Assembly (NCBI GenBank): GCA_014380705.1
Contig: JACMJI010000108.1
Location: forward strand, 1-21,210
Length of the DNA: 21,210 bases
Direction: 5' to 3'
DNA from: Gorillibacterium sp.
GTDB lineage: Bacteria; Bacillota; Bacilli; Paenibacillales; NBRC-103111
Part shown: positions 16,898-21,210 of the stretch, in pieces
Numbering within the stretch: position 1 is the first letter of the stretch
Layout of the letters: each line of letters opens with the position of its first letter
Program-made: the position numbers and the translations under genes
The notes under the pieces: model-generated
The model's database searches: none
What the model saw: only the letters and a program-made list of their open reading frames with translations
What the model was told of the DNA's origin: nothing

Positions 16898-18241
16898 TTA
16901 TTGAATCTTTTGGATTCGTTCCCATTGGTTAATAATATCAGTTACACGCACACCAAAATTCTCATCGATAACAACAACTTCACCTTTTGCTATGAGCTTG
17001 TTGTTTACCAGAATATCGACTGGCTCCCCTGCAAGCTTGTCCAGTTCGACAATTGAGCCTTGAGAAAGCTGGAGAATATCTTTAATGAGCATCTTAGAAC
17101 GACCAAGTTCCACTGTTACTCTTAAAGGAATATCAAGCAGCAGATTCAAGTTGGTTTCCTCGGACTGTGGTACCAGACCAGGCGTAAATCCAGCAAACTG
17201 CGCTGGTTGTACATTGATGTTGCGGTTTGGTTGTGTAGGAATGCCAAAGCCCCCTTGTGCATAACCGTATTGCTGGCCTTCTTGCGGCATACCCGGATAA
17301 GGTGGATACCCATAAGGTGGCTGTGTATAGCCCGCAGGAGGCTGTTGATAAGCTGCCTGAGAATAAGGTGCCGCTTGGGGTTGATATTCAGGCTGCGGGG
17401 GGGGCACAGGCTGCTGGTAAGGCGGTAGACCCGTCTCATGCGGTTTCGACCCGTGTTGTCCAGCATGAGAATTCGCTAGACGTGCTGAATCAATCTTCAA
17501 CTTGTCAGACTCTACATTAGCAGATGAATGATAGACTGGCTCAGGATCAGCCGAATCGACACCCATCAGAATGTTGACCATCTCTCGAGAGAAGTTAACC
17601 GGTAAAAGCTGCATGAGCGATGAATCGATCAAATCTCCGATCTTCAATCGAAAAGATATCTTTACAAAACATTCTTCGTCAGGAAAATCGCTTTTTCCTT
17701 CTTCTGAAGATAAATCCATTATATCAATTCCCGGAGGAGAAATGTTGACCATCCGGTTAAATATTGTCGACATAGAGGTGGCCGAGGAACCCATCATTTG
17801 ATTCATAGCCTCTTGAACAGCGCTGACATGCAGTTCACTTAGCTCTGTATTCTCAAGCCCAGTACCATTCCCTCCCATCATCAGGTCGGCAATCACCTGC
17901 GCGTCTCTCACTGCAATCACGAGTAGATTGATACCATGAAACCCATCCACGTAATTAACATGGACACTGACATGAGGCTTAGGGAATTCTTGTTTGAGGT
18001 CCTCCCTACGTAACATGGAAACTTTCGGAGTCGTAATTTCAACTTTTTTGCCAAGTAATGTCGACAAAGCCGTTGCAGCACTACCGAAAGTAATATTACC
18101 TATTTCCCCAAGTGCATCCTTCTCTAATGATGTAAGGTAGTCTTCCAAAGATGGGCTCTCTTCGACATGTGCGTCCTCTGATGTTTGCTTTAGGAGCGCA
18201 TCGATTTCCTCTTGTGACAAGTAATCTCTGTTATTCGCCAC
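16898..18241 (-). CDS. fliY: Flagellar motor switch phosphatase FliY (CheC-FliN fusion)
   Basis: This 447-residue protein combines an N-terminal CheY-P binding peptide (LSQEEIDALL, 8-17), a CheC-like domain with two phosphatase centres (E46/N49 in EIGN and E144/N147 in EAMN), and a C-terminal FliN/SpoA domain (about 363-440). It is the C-ring FliN of Firmicutes and removes phosphate from CheY-P at the switch. A proline/glutamine/tyrosine-rich linker at about residues 262-340 makes it some 70 residues longer than B. subtilis FliY (378). The GTG start at 18241 lies inside the end of fliM, with AGGGAG nine bases upstream; an upstream TTG at 18265 has no good site. A run of eight C on the coding strand (17397-17404) falls in the linker. 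Confidence 0.95.
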   Translation of the reverse strand: MANNRDYLSQEEIDALLKQTSEDAHVEESPSLEDYLTSLEKDALGEIGNITFGSAATALSTLLGKKVEITTPKVSMLRREDLKQEFPKPHVSVHVNYVDGFHGINLLVIAVRDAQVIADLMMGGNGTGLENTELSELHVSAVQEAMNQMMGSSATSMSTIFNRMVNISPPGIDIMDLSSEEGKSDFPDEECFVKISFRLKIGDLIDSSLMQLLPVNFSREMVNILMGVDSADPEPVYHSSANVESDKLKIDSARLANSHAGQHGSKPHETGLPPYQQPVPPPQPEYQPQAAPYSQAAYQQPPAGYTQPPYGYPPYPGMPQEGQQYGYAQGGFGIPTQPNRNINVQPAQFAGFTPGLVPQSEETNLNLLLDIPLRVTVELGRSKMLIKDILQLSQGSIVELDKLAGEPVDILVNNKLIAKGEVVVIDENFGVRVTDIINQWERIQKIQ

Positions 18242-19229
18242 TATCTTCCACTCCCTCGCTAACAATCTGCGTGATTTGAACAGCTGATTTCCCCTTGATG
18301 GTTCCAGGGCTTCCGATAAACTTCGTCATATTTCCTACTTTGACTATGAGACCTTCTTCAACTGGCTTATTCAAGCTGATGACATCCCCACGTGAGAGAC
18401 TTAAAAACTCCTGAATCGTCAATTGGGATTCCCCAAGTTCTGTTACGAGATTAAGCTTTGCACGATTGATGCGTTCTTCAAGCGCCTCATATTCTTCTGG
18501 TGTCTTACTCTTTTTCTGAGTGACGAACATATGATGAACAGATAAACGCGGCATGATAGGTTCAATAACGACATGTGGGATACACAGGTTAATCATACCC
18601 GTGGTTTCCCCAATCTTCGTACTGAGTGATATGAGCGCAATTGTATCATTAGCAGAAGCGATTTGCATAAATTGCGGGTTGGTCTCTAGTGAATCCTGAC
18701 GAGGTATAATATCTGCTACCGTCTTCCAAGCCTCCTGCAGAGTGTCAAGAGCACGTCCGAACATTCGCTCCATGATTACCGTCTCTATTTCAGTCAATAC
18801 GGTTATTTTCCCAGTGATGGTTCCTGAACCACCCAGCATTCGATCCAACATAGCGTATGCCACATTAGGATTAACCTCTAAGACCATTCTTCCCTCGAGT
18901 GGCTCCGCTTCGAAAATATTGAGAATCGTCATCTTGGGAATAGAACGAATAAACTCATCGTACGGCAGTTGTTCAACTTGTACAACATTAATCTGGACAA
19001 ACGTACGCAATTGGGTAGAGAAATAAGTCGTTAAAAGTCTGGCAAAATTTTCATGTATCCGCGTTAAGCTTCGGAGATGGTCTTTGGAGAATCTCGTGGC
19101 TCTCTTGAAATTGTAGCCGCGGATTTTTTTTTGGGTCTCTTCTTTTTTCAACTCCTCCGCATCCATTTCACCAGAGGATAGAGCCGCGAGTAAGGCATCA
19201 ATCTCATTTTGCGAGAGCACGTCAACCAT
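18231..19229 (-). CDS. fliM: Flagellar motor switch protein FliM
   Basis: This 332-residue protein is the C-ring subunit that binds CheY-P and sets rotation sense. The N-terminal LSQNEIDALL (residues 5-14) is the CheY-P binding peptide. The middle domain (about 45-235) includes the GGSG motif. The C-terminal SpoA domain (about 255-325) contains ELGESQLTIQEFLSLSRGDV. I chose the ATG at 19229, spaced suitably from GGGGAGG; a GTG nine bases upstream overlaps that ribosome site. Length equals B. subtilis FliM. The coding strand has a run of nine A at 19124-19132 (codons 33-36), where gain or loss of one base would end the protein within about 25 codons. The gene overlaps fliY by 11 bases. Confidence 0.96.
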   Translation of the reverse strand: MVDVLSQNEIDALLAALSSGEMDAEELKKEETQKKIRGYNFKRATRFSKDHLRSLTRIHENFARLLTTYFSTQLRTFVQINVVQVEQLPYDEFIRSIPKMTILNIFEAEPLEGRMVLEVNPNVAYAMLDRMLGGSGTITGKITVLTEIETVIMERMFGRALDTLQEAWKTVADIIPRQDSLETNPQFMQIASANDTIALISLSTKIGETTGMINLCIPHVVIEPIMPRLSVHHMFVTQKKSKTPEEYEALEERINRAKLNLVTELGESQLTIQEFLSLSRGDVISLNKPVEEGLIVKVGNMTKFIGSPGTIKGKSAVQITQIVSEGVEDSGE

Positions 19230-19263
19230 AAATGTCACCTCCCCGAAAGCGATATATTCCTGA

Positions 19264-19743
19264 TTATTGCACGATCAACTCTGTTATGTTAATCTGCATG
19301 ATTTTTCCCTCTTCAAGAAACGTATTAATTTTGTTAATCAAGAGTGTAGCAAGAAAATCCTGCCCTTTACTACCCGATAACTCTTCTGAAGTGAGGTCTG
19401 CTAACGTCTGATTAATAATACTGCGAACCCGCTTGTCGTAATTCTCAAACTCTTTGAATCCTTCTTCATTGCTTAGTTCAAAAGCGAAACTAGCTTTCAC
19501 TGCACTCCTGCTGCCCTTTAAATTCGTAATCATTCCCTCAATCACAAATGTTAGTTTCTTTACTTCTTCTGCTGTTAATTTTTTGCTAGTGACCTCTCCA
19601 ACCGATTCAACTGCCCTTGTACCAGGATCAGCGGAAGCACTTTTTGAATCAAGTGCTCTATAGAGAAAAACAGTTGCCAAAGCGATTAAGACAATAACAA
19701 ATGTGAGTGCTAAGGCGAGTGGAAGCAACTTTTTCTTCATCAT
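19264..19743 (-). CDS. fliL: Flagellar basal body-associated protein FliL
   Basis: This 159-residue single-pass membrane protein has a short cytoplasmic MMKKK, a hydrophobic helix at about residues 6-29, and an extracytoplasmic FliL domain ending ITELIVQ. FliL surrounds the stator units and helps the motor work under load. The acidic/serine linker (about 33-55) after the membrane helix and the tail segment EEGKIMQINITEL fit the family. It begins directly after the swrD stop, and its Shine-Dalgarno GGAGG lies inside the end of swrD. Two consecutive ATG codons are possible starts. It is slightly longer than B. subtilis FliL. The call rests on topology, C-terminal pattern and position between swrD and fliM. 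Confidence 0.9.
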   Translation of the reverse strand: MMKKKLLPLALALTFVIVLIALATVFLYRALDSKSASADPGTRAVESVGEVTSKKLTAEEVKKLTFVIEGMITNLKGSRSAVKASFAFELSNEEGFKEFENYDKRVRSIINQTLADLTSEELSGSKGQDFLATLLINKINTFLEEGKIMQINITELIVQ

Positions 19744-19965
19744 TTACAATTCCTCCGATTCCATGCTCATGACACTTGCTCTATTAGCACCGATGGTTTG
19801 TAAGTAAAGGATCGTCCTACGAATCACTTCCTCCAAACCCTCGAGTACCGTAACTTTCTTACCTGTTGTCAAAGTAATCATGGTGTCCGGTGTGCTTTCA
19901 ATCGTTTCAATAAGTAAAGCATTAACAATCATTTCTTTTCCATTAAGCCTAGTTACGGTGATCAA
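19744..19965 (-). CDS. swrD: FlbD/SwrD family flagellar protein
   Basis: This 73-residue protein begins ITVTRLNGKEMIVNALLIET, typical of the FlbD family (SwrD in B. subtilis, formerly YlzI). In B. subtilis SwrD raises flagellar motor power and is needed for swarming. I chose the TTG at 19965-19963 because AGGAGGGG (19973-19980) sits 7 bases upstream and because homologues start here. The frame is open further upstream, but that extension runs through the intergenic hairpin and has no family resemblance. The stop abuts the fliL ATG with no spacer, so swrD and fliL are probably translationally coupled. The roughly 100 bases before the gene are structured. Confidence 0.88.
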   Translation of the reverse strand: MITVTRLNGKEMIVNALLIETIESTPDTMITLTTGKKVTVLEGLEEVIRRTILYLQTIGANRASVMSMESEEL

Positions 19966-20030
19966 GCGTGTTCCCCTCCTAAATGGGCGGAAGCTAAAAG
20001 CCTCTTTACTAAAAACACTTCTGGAAAGCA

Positions 20031-20052
20031 CGGAGTGAGTCGCCTCACTCCG
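20031..20052 (-). promoter_or_regulatory. Perfect 9-bp hairpin with GCGA tetraloop between flgE and swrD
   Basis: In the mRNA sense the arms CGGAGTGAG and CTCACTCCG pair perfectly over 9 bp and are closed by GCGA, a GNRA-type tetraloop. The hairpin starts 14 bases after the flgE stop and lies about 65 bases before the swrD start. No U-run follows, so it is not a typical intrinsic terminator. Possible roles are protection of the 3' end of an flgE message, a processing boundary, or partial attenuation. The structure is seen directly; the role is inferred. Confidence 0.6.
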
Positions 20053-20066
20053 AACCTCCAATTATA

Positions 20067-20888
20067 TTAGCGTTTTAGATTAACAATTTCTTCAAGAATA
20101 CTGTCAGAAGTGGTAATTATCCGGGAATTTGCTTGAAATCCACGTTGTGCTACGATCATTTCAGTAAACTCGCTAGTTAAATCCACATTAGACATCTCAA
20201 GTTGACCCGAAATAATAGCGCCATTACCGTTCGTATTGGCTGAACCTACCGTAATCTCTGTTACCCCTTCTCCTAAAGCTGTCTGAGTTCCCCGGTACAG
20301 GTTGCCTCCAATTTTTTCTAGTCCGCCTGGGTTAGGAACGCTCACGACACCAATCTTTAAATCAAGCGGGGTAGCGTTACCATCCGCATCAATGGACATG
20401 ATAGAACCGTCATTTCCGATGGCAAAGGAGGTTACTTCTTCATCAAGTTGGATAATTCCACCGCCCTCTGCCGCAAGCACAAACATTCCGTCGGAATTAA
20501 CTAGGCGTCTGTTCGAATCCAGAGTGAAATTCCCGGCTCTTGTTAAGTAGGTCGATTCAGAGTCCGTTCCCGATGTTACTGCAAAAAAACCATCTCCGTC
20601 AATCCTCAAATCCGTAGGGCCATTAGTTGTCATTGCACTACCCGGTGTGTGAACCGTGTCGATCGCTCCTACCGAAACGCCAAGACCGATCTGCTTAGCG
20701 TTGACTCCACCCGTTTCAGCTGTAGGAGAAGTGGCGCCGGCTACCGACTGACTTAAGATATCCTTAAACATGACACGACCGGCTTTGAACCCGATTGTAT
20801 TAACATTCGCAATGTTATTGCCAATGACATCAAGCTTTGTTTGAAACCCGCGCATACCGGAAATACCCGAATATAAAGATCTTAACAT
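20067..20888 (-). CDS. flgE: Flagellar hook protein FlgE (FlgE/FlgG family)
   Basis: This 273-residue protein polymerises outside the cell into the hook, the universal joint between rod and filament. The N-terminus (LYSGISGMRGFQTKLDVIGN then NIANVNTIGFK) is the flagellar rod/hook signature, and the C-terminus (MIVAQRGFQANSRII) is the matching coiled-coil half. The middle contains DLRIDGDGFFAV, the FlgE/F/G core. The length is close to the short Bacillus hook protein (about 264), which was once called FlgG because of its similarity to rod proteins. Position after the TIGR02530 gene and before swrD supports hook rather than distal rod. The start is an ATG preceded by AGGAGG, but that site can fold into a small hairpin. 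FlgG is the alternative name. Confidence 0.92.
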   Translation of the reverse strand: MLRSLYSGISGMRGFQTKLDVIGNNIANVNTIGFKAGRVMFKDILSQSVAGATSPTAETGGVNAKQIGLGVSVGAIDTVHTPGSAMTTNGPTDLRIDGDGFFAVTSGTDSESTYLTRAGNFTLDSNRRLVNSDGMFVLAAEGGGIIQLDEEVTSFAIGNDGSIMSIDADGNATPLDLKIGVVSVPNPGGLEKIGGNLYRGTQTALGEGVTEITVGSANTNGNGAIISGQLEMSNVDLTSEFTEMIVAQRGFQANSRIITTSDSILEEIVNLKR

Positions 20889-20991
20889 TAGTTTAAAACC
20901 TCCTGTAGGTTTATAATGATGGGTTGCATCCGTCGCTCAGCAAACCCGAGGCTCCCGGTTAGGGCCAGCCCTTAAAAAATTAGCTTCGTTC
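20889..20991 (-). promoter_or_regulatory. Structured intergenic leader before flgE
   Basis: These 103 bases separate the upstream stop from the flgE ATG. Read as mRNA they can form a small stem (AGGG/CCCU, 20961-20972), a bulged stem (20943-20960, arms AACC and GGUU), and an alternative stem (20921-20947, arms GGGUUUGC and GCAACCC). The last two share bases 20943-20947 and exclude each other. A further 6-bp hairpin (20896-20912, AAACCU/AGGUUU, loop ACAGG) takes in the flgE Shine-Dalgarno AGGAGG. There is no T-tract, so it is not an intrinsic terminator. I do not recognise a named riboswitch. The function is inferred; the pairings were read by eye without an energy calculation. Confidence 0.4.
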
Positions 20992-21210
20992 TCACGTCAG
21001 GATAACGGCGCTATCGATCTGTGTAAATACGTTTTCTTTCATTGATGCACCATCCATTGCAGTTACAATGGTTCGATTCTTCACATTGACAATGAGTGCC
21101 ATATCCTTCAACAGAATCAAAGAATCCTTAGCGCCCTTCGCCTCTGCCTTGTCAATGGCTGAACGAATCTGCTCCAATTGTTCCGGCTTTAGGTTAACGC
21201 CTCTTTGCTG
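20992..21210 (-). CDS. TIGR02530-family flagellar operon protein (3' part, start outside window)
   Basis: The open frame reads without a stop from the window edge to a TGA, giving the last 72 residues. It opens with RGVNLKPEQLEQIRSAI, and the C-terminal part contains KDSLILLKDMALIVNVKNRT and ENVFTQIDSAVIL. These match, from memory, the conserved end of the small flagellar operon family TIGR02530, usually found between the hook-cap gene flgD and the hook gene. An in-frame TTG at 21177 lacks a good ribosome site and lies inside the conserved domain, so I treat the gene as running off the window. The family has been linked to hook assembly by position only; I know of no proven biochemical role. 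The family call is fairly firm from the motifs and from flgE immediately downstream. Confidence 0.82.
   Translation of the reverse strand, partial: QQRGVNLKPEQLEQIRSAIDKAEAKGAKDSLILLKDMALIVNVKNRTIVTAMDGASMKENVFTQIDSAVILT

Noticed and set aside
17146..17466. 106-codon frame overlapping fliY in another frame of the same strand
   Set aside because: It is a by-product of the proline-rich linker coding sequence with arginine/leucine-rich nonsense. It matters only as the frame reached by slippage at the C8 tract.
19966..20061. N-terminal extension of swrD to an upstream start
   Set aside because: The in-frame extension runs through the intergenic hairpin, and the strong AGGAGGGG site places the start at the TTG of 19965.
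20889..20991. Cyclic-di-GMP riboswitch before flgE
   Set aside because: The conserved GEMM elements (such as the GGGACGCAAAGC core and receptor loop) are not present in the mRNA sense, despite a GCAAACC string on the opposite strand.

Overview
The window is the central and distal part of a Bacillales-type fla/che operon. Every supported gene lies on the minus strand, so transcription runs from the high-coordinate end to the low-coordinate end. The gene order is (TIGR02530-family flagellar operon gene)-flgE-swrD/flbD-fliL-fliM-fliY-cheY-fliO/fliZ-fliP-fliQ-fliR-flhB-flhA-flhF-flhG-cheB-cheA-cheW-cheC-cheD-(small membrane protein)-sigD, the same backbone as in Bacillus subtilis. Low-to-moderate GC, FliY (CheC-FliN fusion) in place of FliN, the CheC/CheD pair, purine-rich Shine-Dalgarno sites, many GTG/TTG starts and a fapA gene after sigD suggest a Paenibacillus-like member of the Bacillales. 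The genus is an inference from gene order and protein style, not from a search.

Region by region: 21210-19264 holds the end of a small flagellar operon gene cut by the window edge, the hook gene, swrD and fliL. The intergenic spaces on both sides of flgE carry RNA secondary structure. 19229-16516 encodes the switch complex (FliM, FliY) and CheY. 16508-10877 encodes the type III export gate (FliO, FliP, FliQ, FliR, FlhB, FlhA). 10880-8683 encodes the SRP-type GTPase FlhF and the MinD-like ATPase FlhG, which set flagellar number and position. 8641-4303 is the chemotaxis block cheB-cheA-cheW-cheC-cheD. 4299-3071 holds a two-TM protein of unknown role and the flagellar sigma factor SigD. 3038-118 is a tail of four genes: fapA (DUF342), a small protein ending in an HPYKG motif, a SwrB-like protein with one TM and a coiled coil, and a membrane-anchored protein resembling the non-catalytic N-terminal domain of MltG/YceG. 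A sigma-A-like promoter at 41-70 faces out of the window, probably towards rpsB.

Together the genes supply hook, switch, export gate, placement GTPase/ATPase, signal transduction (CheA/CheW/CheY with CheC, CheD, FliY and CheB) and the late-gene sigma factor. Spacing is tight, with ATGA overlaps at flhA/flhF, flhF/flhG and cheC/cheD, so translational coupling is likely. No gene-free stretch exceeds about 120 bases.

No wholly new system is evident. The points most worth a second look are a CheB that has only the methylesterase domain, homopolymer tracts in both switch genes (A9 in fliM, C8 in fliY) that could cause on/off variation, structured RNA around flgE, and the poorly characterised post-sigD genes.
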